NCBI RefSeq assembly: GCF_014268495.2
Contig: NZ_CP077087.1
Span: 727,001-791,000, forward strand
DNA from: Pseudomonas monsensis
GTDB taxonomy: Bacteria; Pseudomonadota; Gammaproteobacteria; Pseudomonadales; Pseudomonadaceae
Direction: 5' to 3'
Length of the DNA stretch: 64,000 bases
The notes below the pieces were generated by a model. That model saw nothing but the letters and a program-made list of their open reading frames with translations, was not told the origin of the DNA and made no database searches. Positions 36,334 through 45,295 of the stretch are shown here, piece after piece. Position 1 is the stretch's first letter; each line of letters begins with the position of its first letter. The position numbers and the translations under genes were made by a program.

Positions 36334-36539
36334 GATGAAAGGCTTGTGGCCTCCGACTGCGTTGTGAGAATAATCGTTAAGGTTGGTCGATTACCATCCG
36401 TAAAAGGTGAAACTTTGATGCTGGATGCTAAAGAAGAAGAAATTTCAGCTATTTCTAACTTTTGTTCGACAGTCCTTCGCGTAGCGGGTTTTCATCAAAC
36501 ACTACAAGCGGCCATTTACACGCCGATCAAGGATAGACC

Positions 36540-39479
36540 ATGACCCTGCCCGTGCTTGCCGAACTGCCCGCCATTCTCCTGCCGTTGGTCACTCGATCCG
36601 AGCAGTCGTTCCGTACGGCCGTCGCCTCGCTGGAAGACGATCACGGCTTCGCCAATTGGACGCCGGAGCGCTGGGCGCAATTCGCCCGCGTCAGTGCCGC
36701 CAGCGATTTTGTCATTGAACAGAGCGTTCGTGACCCTTTGATGTTGTTGTCGCTGGTGCAGTCCGGCGAACTCGATCGGCCTTTCGCGCCGGGTGAACTC
36801 TGTGCACAGATTGCCGCCGCCTTGAGCGAAGCGCAGAGCGAAGACGAACTCGGTCGTGTGCTGCGTCGCCAGCGCGCGCGCCATCAAGTGCGGATTATCT
36901 GGCGTGACCTCAATCGTCAGGCCGATCTGGTGCAGACCTGTCGCGACCTTTCGGACATGGCCGACGCCACCATCGACCAGGCCTATCAATGGCTGTACAG
37001 CCGCCATTGCCAGCAGTTCGGCACGCCCACCGGCCGGCGCAGCGGGTTGCCGCAGCAAATGGTCATCCTCGGCATGGGCAAGCTCGGTGCGGTCGAGCTC
37101 AACCTGTCTTCCGACATCGACCTGATCTTCGCCTACCCCGAGGGCGGCGAAACCGTCGGGGTGAAACGCGCGCTGGATAATCAGGAGTTCTTCATTCGTC
37201 TCGGCCAGCGCCTGATCAAGGCGTTGGACCCGATGACCGTCGACGGATTCGTGTTCCGCGTCGACATGCGCCTGCGCCCCTACGGTTCGTCCGGCGCGCT
37301 GGTGCTGAGCTTCAATGCATTGGAGCAGTATTACCAGGATCAGGGGCGCGACTGGGAGCGCTACGCGATGATCAAGGCGCGGGTGGTGGCCGGCGATCAG
37401 GTGGCGGGTGCGCAATTGCTCGACATGCTGCGGCCGTTCGTTTACCGGCGTTATCTGGACTTCTCGGCGATCGAAGCGCTGCGCACCATGAAGCAGTTGA
37501 TCCAGCAGGAAGTGCGGCGCAAGGGCATGGCCGACAATATCAAGCTCGGCTCCGGCGGTATCCGCGAGGTCGAGTTCATCGCCCAGGCCTTCCAGCTGAT
37601 TCACGGCGGGCGTGATCTGAGCCTGCAACAGCGTCCGCTATTAAAAGTATTGAGCACACTGGAAGGGCAGGGTTATCTGCCGCCGGCGGTGATCAGCGAA
37701 TTGCGCGAAGGCTACGAATTCCTGCGCTACACCGAACATGCGATTCAGGCGATTGCCGACCGCCAGACCCAGATGCTGCCGGACGGTGCGCAGGATCAGG
37801 CACGCATTGCGTTCATGCTCGGGTTTGCCGACTGGGAGGCGTTCCACGAAAAGCTGATGTTCTGGCGCGGTCGCGTGGCCTGGCATTTCGCGCAAGTGAT
37901 TGCCGACCCCGATGAGGAAGAAGGCGCCAGCTGTGAGGTGGTGGTGGGCGGCGAGTGGCTGCCACTGTGGGAAGAGGCGCAGGACGAAGAGGCGGCGTGC
38001 CGGCAGTTGGAGGAGGGCGGTTTCGCTGATGCGACCAAGGCCCTCAAAGCCCTCGCCAGTTTGCGCAGCAGCCCGCAGTTGCGGGCGATGCAGCGTCTGG
38101 GCCGTGAGCGGCTCGATGCCTTTATTCCGCGTCTGCTTGCGCAGGCGGTGGAGCACGACAATTCGGATCTGGTGCTCGAGCGTGTACTGCCGCTGGTTGA
38201 AGCGGTCGCCCGGCGCTCGGCTTATTTAGTGTTGCTGACGGAAAACCCCGGAGCCCTGCGACGCTTGCTGACGCTGTGCGCGGCCAGCCCGTGGATTGCC
38301 GAGCAGATCACCCGTTTTCCGCTGCTGCTCGATGAGCTGCTCAACGAAGGCCGGCTGTTCAAGCCACCGTTGGCGCCAGAGCTGGCTGCCGAGTTGCGCG
38401 AGCGCCTGACGCGGATTCCCGAGGACGACCTCGAGCAGCAGATGGAAGCCCTGCGTCACTTCAAGCTCGCGCATCGCTTGCGCGTCGCCGCCTCGGAAAT
38501 CGCCGGCAGTCTGCCGCTGATGAAAGTCAGCGATTACCTGACCTGGCTGGCCGAAGCGATTCTCGAGCAAGTGCTGGCGCTGGCCTGGCGCCAGACCGTG
38601 GCCAAGTACGGCACGCCGCTGCGCACCGACGGTACTTTGTGCGATCCCGGCTTCATCATTGTCGGTTACGGGAAAGTCGGCGGGCTGGAACTGGGGCATG
38701 GTTCGGACCTTGACCTGGTGTTTATCCATGACGGCGATCCGCAGGCGGAAACCGACGGGCCGAAGCCGATTGATGGCGCGCAGTTCTTCACCCGGCTGGG
38801 CCAGCGGATCATTCACCTGCTGACGGCGCAGACCAACTCCGGTCAGCTCTATGAGGTGGACATGCGCCTGCGGCCATCCGGTGCCTCGGGGTTGCTGGTC
38901 AGTTCGCTGGGTGCGTTCGAGCGCTATCAGGAAAATGAAGCCTGGACCTGGGAGCATCAGGCCCTGGTGCGCGCGCGGGTGCTGGTGGGCAGTCAGGATG
39001 TCGGCCAGGCGTTCGAGAAAGTCCGGGCGCAGGTCTTGGGCAAGGCGCGGGATCTGGCGAAGTTGCAACAGGAAGTCAGCGAGATGCGCGCGAAGATGCG
39101 TGACAACCTCGGCAGCAAGGGCACCGCGGCCGGTACTGCCGCCAATGCCTTCGAGGCCACGGCGCCGTTCGACCTCAAGCAGGACGCCGGAGGTATCGTC
39201 GATATTGAATTTATGGTGCAATACGCGGCCCTGGCGTGGTCGCACAACCACCCGCCATTGCTGCGCTGGACCGATAACATCCGCATTCTGGAAGAGCTGG
39301 AACACGAAGGGCTGATGCCTGCCGAAGATGCCAGCCTGTTGCGCGAGGCCTATAAGGCCTACCGCTCCGCCGCCCACCGGCAGGCCTTGCAGAAGGACGC
39401 CGGAGTGATTGCGGGAGACCAGTTTGCCGACGAGCGCCGGCAGGTTTTGCGGATCTGGAAAGAGTTGGGGCTAAGCTGA
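36540..39479 (+). CDS. glnE: Glutamine synthetase adenylyltransferase/deadenylase GlnE
   Basis: 979 residues. It has two nucleotidyltransferase domains, each with a metal-binding G-S-D-x-D type motif: SSDIDLIFAY near residue 190 (removes AMP) and GSDLDLVFIHD near 720 (adds AMP). A helical linker lies between them and PII regulatory proteins act on the pair. It sets glutamine synthetase activity to nitrogen supply. It is divergent from aceE. The ATG at 36540 follows AAGGATA. It is followed by a REPIN cluster, not by a gene. Confidence 0.97.
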   Translation: MTLPVLAELPAILLPLVTRSEQSFRTAVASLEDDHGFANWTPERWAQFARVSAASDFVIEQSVRDPLMLLSLVQSGELDRPFAPGELCAQIAAALSEAQSEDELGRVLRRQRARHQVRIIWRDLNRQADLVQTCRDLSDMADATIDQAYQWLYSRHCQQFGTPTGRRSGLPQQMVILGMGKLGAVELNLSSDIDLIFAYPEGGETVGVKRALDNQEFFIRLGQRLIKALDPMTVDGFVFRVDMRLRPYGSSGALVLSFNALEQYYQDQGRDWERYAMIKARVVAGDQVAGAQLLDMLRPFVYRRYLDFSAIEALRTMKQLIQQEVRRKGMADNIKLGSGGIREVEFIAQAFQLIHGGRDLSLQQRPLLKVLSTLEGQGYLPPAVISELREGYEFLRYTEHAIQAIADRQTQMLPDGAQDQARIAFMLGFADWEAFHEKLMFWRGRVAWHFAQVIADPDEEEGASCEVVVGGEWLPLWEEAQDEEAACRQLEEGGFADATKALKALASLRSSPQLRAMQRLGRERLDAFIPRLLAQAVEHDNSDLVLERVLPLVEAVARRSAYLVLLTENPGALRRLLTLCAASPWIAEQITRFPLLLDELLNEGRLFKPPLAPELAAELRERLTRIPEDDLEQQMEALRHFKLAHRLRVAASEIAGSLPLMKVSDYLTWLAEAILEQVLALAWRQTVAKYGTPLRTDGTLCDPGFIIVGYGKVGGLELGHGSDLDLVFIHDGDPQAETDGPKPIDGAQFFTRLGQRIIHLLTAQTNSGQLYEVDMRLRPSGASGLLVSSLGAFERYQENEAWTWEHQALVRARVLVGSQDVGQAFEKVRAQVLGKARDLAKLQQEVSEMRAKMRDNLGSKGTAAGTAANAFEATAPFDLKQDAGGIVDIEFMVQYAALAWSHNHPPLLRWTDNIRILEELEHEGLMPAEDASLLREAYKAYRSAAHRQALQKDAGVIAGDQFADERRQVLRIWKELGLS

Positions 39480-39505
39480 AACCGGTTTGTGTAGCACCCA
39501 ATACC

Positions 39506-39597
39506 CTGTGGGGGCGAGCTTGCTCGCGAAGACGGAGTGTCAGACGACACCGATGTCGGATGTGATGGCCCCTTCGCGAGCGAGCTCGCTCCCACAG
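39506..39597. repeat. REPIN of the GTGGGAGCGAGC class after glnE
   Basis: Imperfect 25-bp inverted arms at 39506-39530 and 39573-39597 (CTGTGGGGGCGAGCTTGCTC, with a few changes in the second arm). A separate perfect hairpin ATCTACAG-TGT-CTGTAGAT follows directly at 39601-39619 and may end the glnE transcript. Confidence 0.88.
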
Positions 39598-39641
39598 TGG
39601 ATCTACAGTGTCTGTAGATCTGAAGCAGGACGAACAAACCA

Positions 39642-39665
39642 TGTGGGAGCGAGCCTGCTCGCGAT
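39642..39665 (+). repeat. Solitary REP sequence
   Basis: A single copy, TGTGGGAGCGAGCCTGCTCG, 45 bp beyond the REPIN at 39506. Together the two repeats fill most of the 307-bp glnE-waaF gap; no gene is seen in it. Confidence 0.8.
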
Positions 39666-39786
39666 AGTGGAGTGACAGTCGACAGTCATGTTGAAGGTAA
39701 TGACCCATCGCAAGCAGTGCCGCTCCCTCAGTGATTATCGAGGCGGGGAGGCGTAAATGCCTCCCCGGTTCGTTTATGGAAACCAC

Positions 39787-40821
39787 ATGAATATTCTGAT
39801 CGTTGGGCCCAGTTGGGTCGGTGACATGGTGATGGCGCAGACACTGTTTCAGTGTCTCAAGCAGCGCCACCCGCAATGCCAAATCGACGTGCTGGCCCCC
39901 GAGTGGAGCCGGCCTATCCTTGAGCGCATGCCCGAAGTGCGCAAGGCCTTGAGCTTCCCGCTCGGCCACGGTGCGCTGGAGCTGGCGACGCGCCGGCGCA
40001 TCGGCAAATCCCTGGCCGGCCAGTACGATCAGGCGATTCTGTTGCCCAACTCGCTGAAGTCGGCACTGGTGCCGTTCTTCGCCGGGATCAAACAACGTAC
40101 CGGCTGGCGCGGCGAGTTTCGCTATGGCCTGCTCAACGATGTGCGCACTCTCGACAAGGCGCGTTATCCGCTGATGATCGAGCGGTTCATGGCCCTGGCC
40201 TATGAGCCGAACGCCGAACTGCCGAAACCGTATCCGCGCCCAAGCCTGCAAATCGACCCGGTGACCCGCGAAGCGGCCCTGGCCAAATTCGGCCTGACCC
40301 TCGACCGCCCGGTGCTGGCCCTGTGCCCTGGCGCCGAGTTCGGCGAATCCAAGCGCTGGCCGTCCGAGCACTACGCCAAGGTCGCCGAAGCGCGCATTCG
40401 TGAAGGCTGGCAGGTGTGGCTGTTCGGTTCGAAAAACGATCATGCGGTGGGCGAAGACATCCGCGCGCGGCTGATTCCCGGCCTGCGCGAAGAGTCGGTC
40501 AACCTCAGTGGTGGTACTTCGCTGGCTGAGGCGATTGATCTGCTGTCCTGCGCCGACTCGGTGGTGTCCAACGACTCCGGCCTGATGCACGTCGCGGCGG
40601 CGCTGAACCGTCCGCTGGTGGCGGTCTACGGCTCGACCTCGCCAGACTTCACGCCACCGCTGGCCGAACATGTCGAAATCGTCCGTCTGGGCCTGGAGTG
40701 CAGTCCGTGTTTCGACCGCACCTGCCGGTTCGGCCATTACAACTGCCTGCGCCAGCTGATGCCGGACGCGGTCAACGATGCCTTGCAGAGGTTGCAGGGC
40801 TCCGTGGTCGAGGTTCATTAA
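39787..40821 (+). CDS. waaF: ADP-heptose:LPS heptosyltransferase II
   Basis: 344 residues, GT9 family. The N-terminus MNILIVGPSWVGDMVMAQ and the donor-site phrases CPGAEFGESKRWP and SNDSGLMHVAAALNRPLVA are typical of WaaF. It adds the second L-glycero-D-manno-heptose to the inner LPS core at the cytoplasmic face. An in-frame ATG at 39757 is unlikely to be used. It opens a run of seven genes on this strand with overlaps or gaps of at most 1 bp. Confidence 0.96.
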   Translation: MNILIVGPSWVGDMVMAQTLFQCLKQRHPQCQIDVLAPEWSRPILERMPEVRKALSFPLGHGALELATRRRIGKSLAGQYDQAILLPNSLKSALVPFFAGIKQRTGWRGEFRYGLLNDVRTLDKARYPLMIERFMALAYEPNAELPKPYPRPSLQIDPVTREAALAKFGLTLDRPVLALCPGAEFGESKRWPSEHYAKVAEARIREGWQVWLFGSKNDHAVGEDIRARLIPGLREESVNLSGGTSLAEAIDLLSCADSVVSNDSGLMHVAAALNRPLVAVYGSTSPDFTPPLAEHVEIVRLGLECSPCFDRTCRFGHYNCLRQLMPDAVNDALQRLQGSVVEVH

Positions 40822-40822
40822 G

Positions 40823-41884
40823 TTGCGGGTATTGCTGATCAAGACTTCATCGCTGGGCGACGTGATCCACGCGTTGCCGGCGCTGACCGATGCCGCCCGG
40901 GCGATCCCCGGGATCAAGTTCGACTGGGTGGTGGAAGAAGGCTTTGCCGAGATCCCGACCTGGCACCCGGCCGTTGGCAAGGTGATTCCGGTGGCGATCC
41001 GCCGCTGGCGTAAAAACCTCTGGAAGACCCTCGCCAGTGGCGAGTGGAAACGCTTCAAGCAAAGCGTGCGTGCTCAGAAGTACGACTTGGTGATTGATGC
41101 TCAGGGTCTGCTGAAAAGTGCCTGGCTGACCCGTTACGTCAAAGCACCGGTGGCCGGTCTCGACAAAGGTTCGGCGCGAGAGCCGATGGCTTCGCGTTTC
41201 TACGACCGCAAACTGGCCGTGGCCCGTGGTCAGCACGCCGTCGAGCGCGTGCGCCAACTGTTCGCCATCGCGCTGGGCTACGACCTGCCTAAAGGCTTGG
41301 GCGATTACGGTTTGAACGTCGAACGTCTGGTCGAGTTGCCGCGCAAAAACGCCTTTGTGGTGTTCCTCCACGGCACCACGTGGGACACCAAACACTGGCC
41401 GGAAGCCTATTGGCGCGAGCTGACCGAGCGCGTTGGCTATCTCGGCGTTGGCGTCAAACTGCCGTGGGGCAACCCGCAGGAAAAGGCCCGCGCCGAACGC
41501 ATCGCCGCCGGCTTCAAGCACGCTGAAGTGCTGCCGAAACTCAATCTGGCCGGCGTTGGCAAAGTGCTGGCCGGTGCGCAGGCGTGTGTCGCGGTGGACA
41601 CCGGCCTTGGCCATTTGGCCGCCGCGCTGGACGTGCCGACCATCTCGCTCTTCGGTCCGACCAACCCGGGCCTGACCGGTGCCTACGGCAAGTTGCAGAT
41701 TCACCTGGCCAGCGACTTCCCTTGCGCACCGTGCCTGCAAAAGAAATGTACTTACCAACCGACCGCGCAGGATGCCCGTCAGTTTGACCTGAAGCGTGAA
41801 CAGCCTTTGTGCTTCACGCGTCTGAACCCCGAGCGTGTCGCCAGCCGACTGAGCACGTTGTTGATGGCTGAGGAGCTGCGCTGA
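40823..41884 (+). CDS. waaC: ADP-heptose:LPS heptosyltransferase I
   Basis: 353 residues, GT9 family. It begins LRVLLIKTSSLGDVIHALPA from a TTG codon at 40823, one base after the waaF stop, with GAGG inside the end of waaF. The donor-site segment VDTGLGHLAAALDVPTISLFG is typical. A cysteine pair near the C-terminus (CAPCLQKKC) is seen in many WaaC proteins. It adds the first heptose to Kdo2-lipid A. Confidence 0.96.
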   Translation: MRVLLIKTSSLGDVIHALPALTDAARAIPGIKFDWVVEEGFAEIPTWHPAVGKVIPVAIRRWRKNLWKTLASGEWKRFKQSVRAQKYDLVIDAQGLLKSAWLTRYVKAPVAGLDKGSAREPMASRFYDRKLAVARGQHAVERVRQLFAIALGYDLPKGLGDYGLNVERLVELPRKNAFVVFLHGTTWDTKHWPEAYWRELTERVGYLGVGVKLPWGNPQEKARAERIAAGFKHAEVLPKLNLAGVGKVLAGAQACVAVDTGLGHLAAALDVPTISLFGPTNPGLTGAYGKLQIHLASDFPCAPCLQKKCTYQPTAQDARQFDLKREQPLCFTRLNPERVASRLSTLLMAEELR

Positions 41885-43005
41885 TGCAATTGGCATTCGT
41901 CCTGTACAAATATTTTCCGTTCGGTGGCTTGCAGCGTGACTTCATGCGCATCGCCCTCGAATGCCAGAAGCGCGGCCATCAGATCCGCGTCTACACGTTG
42001 ATCTGGGAAGGCGACGTGCCGCCGGGTTTCGAAGTGCTGGTGGCGCCGGTCAAGGCGTTGTTCAATCATCGGCGCAACGAGAAGCTCACGGCGTGGATGG
42101 AAGTTGACCTGGCCAAACGTCCGGTGGACCGGTTGATCGGCTTCAACAAGATGCCGGGGCTGGACGTCTATTACGCCGCCGACGGCTGCTTCGAAGACAA
42201 GGCGCAGAATCTGCGCCACTCGCTGTACCGCCGCTGGGGCCGCTATCGCCACTTCGCCGAATACGAGCGCGCAGTGTTCGCCAAGGACGCGAAAACCGAA
42301 GTGCTGATGATTTCTGAAGTGCAGCAGCCGCTGTTCATCAAGCATTACGACACCCCGCTCGAGCGCTTCCACCTGCTGCCGCCGGGCATTGCCCAGGATC
42401 GTCGGCGCCCGTCGGATGCCGATGAGATTCGCGCCGGTTTCCGTGCCGAATTCAACCTCAAGGATGACGAGCTGCTGCTGGTGCAGATCGGTTCCGGGTT
42501 CAAGACCAAGGGCGTCGATCGCAGTCTGAAAGCGCTGGCGGCGCTGCCTGCCGAGCTGAAGAAACGCACACGGCTGTTTGTAATCGGCCAGGATGACCCC
42601 AAATTGTTCCAGATGCAGAGTGCAACTTTGGGCCTGGGCGACAACGTGACGTTCCTCAAGGGTCGCAGCGATATCCCGCGTTTCCTGCTGGGCGCCGACC
42701 TGTTGATCCACCCGGCGTACAACGAAAACACCGGTACGGTGCTGCTCGAAGCGCTGGTGGCCGGTTTGCCGGTGCTGGTCAGCGCGGTTTGCGGTTACGC
42801 GCATTACATCGCCGAGGCGGACGCCGGGCTGGTGCTGGACGAACCGTTCGATCAGGCGCAGTTGACCGAGTACCTGAGCCGAATGTTGACTGATGCCTCT
42901 GCACGCGCGGCCTGGAGCCGCAATGGTCTGGCCTTCGCCGAGACGGCCGACCTCTACAGCATGCCGCAGCACGCGGCCGATGTGATTCTGGCGGAGCACG
43001 CTTAA
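41884..43005 (+). CDS. waaG: LPS core glucosyltransferase I (GT4)
   Basis: 373 residues, GT-B fold. The N-terminus MQLAFVLYKYFPFGGLQRDF and the nucleotide-sugar loop HPAYNENTGTVLLEALVAGLP (about residues 277-297) identify WaaG. It transfers the first hexose of the outer core onto heptose II (in P. aeruginosa a galactosamine is placed here). The ATG overlaps the waaC stop by one base. Confidence 0.95.
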   Translation: MQLAFVLYKYFPFGGLQRDFMRIALECQKRGHQIRVYTLIWEGDVPPGFEVLVAPVKALFNHRRNEKLTAWMEVDLAKRPVDRLIGFNKMPGLDVYYAADGCFEDKAQNLRHSLYRRWGRYRHFAEYERAVFAKDAKTEVLMISEVQQPLFIKHYDTPLERFHLLPPGIAQDRRRPSDADEIRAGFRAEFNLKDDELLLVQIGSGFKTKGVDRSLKALAALPAELKKRTRLFVIGQDDPKLFQMQSATLGLGDNVTFLKGRSDIPRFLLGADLLIHPAYNENTGTVLLEALVAGLPVLVSAVCGYAHYIAEADAGLVLDEPFDQAQLTEYLSRMLTDASARAAWSRNGLAFAETADLYSMPQHAADVILAEHA

Positions 43006-43812
43006 ATGAAGTTGATGCTGGCTGAACCCTTCAAGTCCCTCTGGGCCGGGCGCGATCCGTTCGCCGAAGTCGAGGGCTTGCAGGGCGAGGTATACCGCGA
43101 GCTGGAAGCTCGGCGCACGCTACGCACGGAAGTCGATGGCAACGGATTTTTCGTCAAGATTCACCGGGGTATTGGCTGGGGCGAAATCTTCAAGAACTTG
43201 CTGACCGCCAAGCTGCCGGTGCTCGGCGCGGGTCAGGAGTGGCAAGCCATCCAGCGCTTGCAGGAAGTCGGCGTGCCGACCATGACCGCTGTCGCGTACG
43301 GCGAGAAGGGCAGCAACCCGGCCGATCAGCACTCGTTCATCGTCACCGAAGAACTGGCGCCGACCATCAGCCTCGAAGACTACAGCATCGACTGGGTCAA
43401 GCAGCCGCCCGAGCCGAAACTCAAGCGCGCGCTGATCGCTGAAGTTGCTCGCATGACCGGCATGATGCACCGCGCCGGGGTCAATCACCGCGACTGCTAC
43501 ATCTGCCATTTCCTGCTGCACACCGACAAACCGGTGACGCCGGACGATTTCAAACTCTCGGTGATCGACCTGCACCGCGCCCAGACCCGTGCAAAGATCA
43601 CCCAACGCTGGCGCAACAAGGATCTGGCAGCGCTGTACTTCTCCGCACTGGACATCGGCCTGACCCGCCGCGACAAGTTGCGTTTTCTCAAGGGCTATTT
43701 CCAGCAACCGCTACGCCGGATCCTGGCGGAAGAAGCGCCGTTGCTGAACTGGCTGGAAGGCAAGGCCAACAAGCTCTACGCGCGCAAACAGCGTTACGGG
43801 GATGCGCTCTGA
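43006..43812 (+). CDS. waaP: LPS core heptose I kinase WaaP (RfaP)
   Basis: 268 residues with a protein-kinase-like fold. The lysine at K51 (FFVKIHRG) and the catalytic loop HRDCYICHFL with D163 are present, as in the essential P. aeruginosa enzyme. The metal-binding Asp is in VIDLHRAQ. It phosphorylates heptose I of the inner core; core phosphates are needed for outer-membrane integrity in Pseudomonas. It starts directly after the waaG stop and its end overlaps the next ATG. Confidence 0.95.
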   Translation: MKLMLAEPFKSLWAGRDPFAEVEGLQGEVYRELEARRTLRTEVDGNGFFVKIHRGIGWGEIFKNLLTAKLPVLGAGQEWQAIQRLQEVGVPTMTAVAYGEKGSNPADQHSFIVTEELAPTISLEDYSIDWVKQPPEPKLKRALIAEVARMTGMMHRAGVNHRDCYICHFLLHTDKPVTPDDFKLSVIDLHRAQTRAKITQRWRNKDLAALYFSALDIGLTRRDKLRFLKGYFQQPLRRILAEEAPLLNWLEGKANKLYARKQRYGDAL

Positions 43813-44546
43813 TGGCGGGCTGGAATCTTGAGCCGCAGTACGGCGAGCTGGCCAGCGACTTCGGCAGCCTCGAGGCCGTGTTCGCCCTGCAAGGCGAACG
43901 CCTGACCCGCGATCCGCTGTCGGAAGTCATTCGCGTACAGCGCAGCGGCGTCAATTATTACGTCAAGCGTTACGTCGGCGCCGGTAAAGGCTTGCGCCGA
44001 TACCTCGGCAAGCCACGCGTGAAGATGGAGTGGCAGAACCTCAAGCGCTTCGCCAAATGGGGTATTCCTACCGCTGAAGTGGTGGCCTGGGGGCTGGAGC
44101 GACGTGGTGCGGCGTACGACCGTGGCGCGCTGATCACCCGCGAACTGCCGAAAACCGAAGACCTCTCGGCCCTGGCCGAGCGCAAGGATCCGAAACTCAA
44201 GGATCCTGCCTGGGTCGATGGCGTCAGCCGGCAGCTGGCGGGTTACACCCGGACGATGCATGATCACCGTTTTACCCATAACGATCTGAAATGGCGCAAC
44301 CTGTTGGTCGATGACCAGGCGCGGATTTTTCTGATTGATTGCCCCAATGGCGAGTTCTGGCGCGGCTTCTGGCTCAAGTACCGGATCACCAAGGATCTGG
44401 CTTGTCTCGACAAGCTCGCCAAATACCACCTGTCCAATACCCAACGCCTGCGCTTCTATATGCAATACCGCCAGTGCGATCGGCTCAATGACGCCGACAA
44501 GAAACGGATTCGGCACGTGGTGAGATTTTTCGAGGGACGCGAATGA
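43812..44546 (+). CDS. wapP: LPS core kinase WapP (InaA-type)
   Basis: 244 residues, kinase-like fold. The ATP lysine is in YYVKRYV, the catalytic loop is THNDLKWRNLL (HND at 156-158), and LIDCPNG replaces the usual DxG motif. It is placed directly after waaP as in P. aeruginosa, where it is proposed to phosphorylate heptose of the inner core. It overlaps both neighbours by 1-4 bases, so expression is coupled. Confidence 0.88.
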   Translation: MAGWNLEPQYGELASDFGSLEAVFALQGERLTRDPLSEVIRVQRSGVNYYVKRYVGAGKGLRRYLGKPRVKMEWQNLKRFAKWGIPTAEVVAWGLERRGAAYDRGALITRELPKTEDLSALAERKDPKLKDPAWVDGVSRQLAGYTRTMHDHRFTHNDLKWRNLLVDDQARIFLIDCPNGEFWRGFWLKYRITKDLACLDKLAKYHLSNTQRLRFYMQYRQCDRLNDADKKRIRHVVRFFEGRE

Positions 44547-45295
44547 CCGATTTTCTGGCCGAAGAGGAACGTGCGTTGCTTGAACGCCATGGCCTCGGCA
44601 CTTTTGACGCGCTGTGGGCCAAGCAACTGGAGGCCGTCGACGAACCGAACACCGGGCGGGGTGGCTGGAGCAGTGTTTTTCGTCTGGATCTGGAGGGGCG
44701 CGGTTATTACCTCAAGCGCCAGAGCAATTACCTGACCCGCACGTTGCATGCGCCTTTCGGCGAGCCCAGTTTTACTCGGGAGTTTCGCAATATCCGACGC
44801 TACCAGAAGCTCGGCATCCCGGCGCTGCAAGCGGTGTTTTTCGGTGAGCGCAAAGTGGATGGCGAAGTCCGTGCGGTCCTGATGACCCGCGCACTGGATG
44901 GCTGGAGCGACCTGGAATCGCTGCTGCAACGCTGGTCGCAACTCAGTGAGGCGCAACACTCGGCGATCCTCAAGGCCTGTGGCCTGCTTGCCCGCCATCT
45001 GCATGGCGTGCGTCAGGTGCATGGCTGCTTCTACCCCAAACACATCTTTCTGCAGGCCACCGGGGACGGCTATCAGGCCCAACTCATCGACCTGGAAAAG
45101 ACCCGTCCGCTGCTGTTCGGCATGCGTGACCGGATCCGGGATCTGGAACCGTTGCAACGCCGTGCGCCGGAGTGGGACGAGGCGCAGTTGCGTGAGTTGC
45201 TGGCCGCTTATCTCGATCAGCCGAGCGACAGCCCGTTGCTCGACCGTTGGCTCGAGCGGCTGACCGCTCGTCGCAGTCACAAGGAGACGCGCTGA
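44543..45295 (+). CDS. wapQ: LPS core kinase-like protein WapQ, catalytic Asp missing
   Basis: 250 residues of the WaaP/InaA kinase fold: GWSSVFRLDLEGRGYYLKRQ holds the ATP-binding lysine, and LIDLEKTRP the later metal-binding Asp. The catalytic loop reads HGCFYPKHIFL (residues 160-170), where WaaP has HRDCYICHFLL; the catalytic Asp is Cys. This suggests either a different chemistry or a non-catalytic partner. It overlaps the upstream gene by 4 bp and the next by 1 bp. The name follows the P. aeruginosa gene at this position. Confidence 0.85.
   Translation: MTDFLAEEERALLERHGLGTFDALWAKQLEAVDEPNTGRGGWSSVFRLDLEGRGYYLKRQSNYLTRTLHAPFGEPSFTREFRNIRRYQKLGIPALQAVFFGERKVDGEVRAVLMTRALDGWSDLESLLQRWSQLSEAQHSAILKACGLLARHLHGVRQVHGCFYPKHIFLQATGDGYQAQLIDLEKTRPLLFGMRDRIRDLEPLQRRAPEWDEAQLRELLAAYLDQPSDSPLLDRWLERLTARRSHKETR

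Noticed and set aside
36346..36543. Small plus-strand frame in the aceE-glnE gap
   Set aside because: It has no ribosome binding site, lies in the promoter region between divergent genes, and would overlap the glnE start out of frame.
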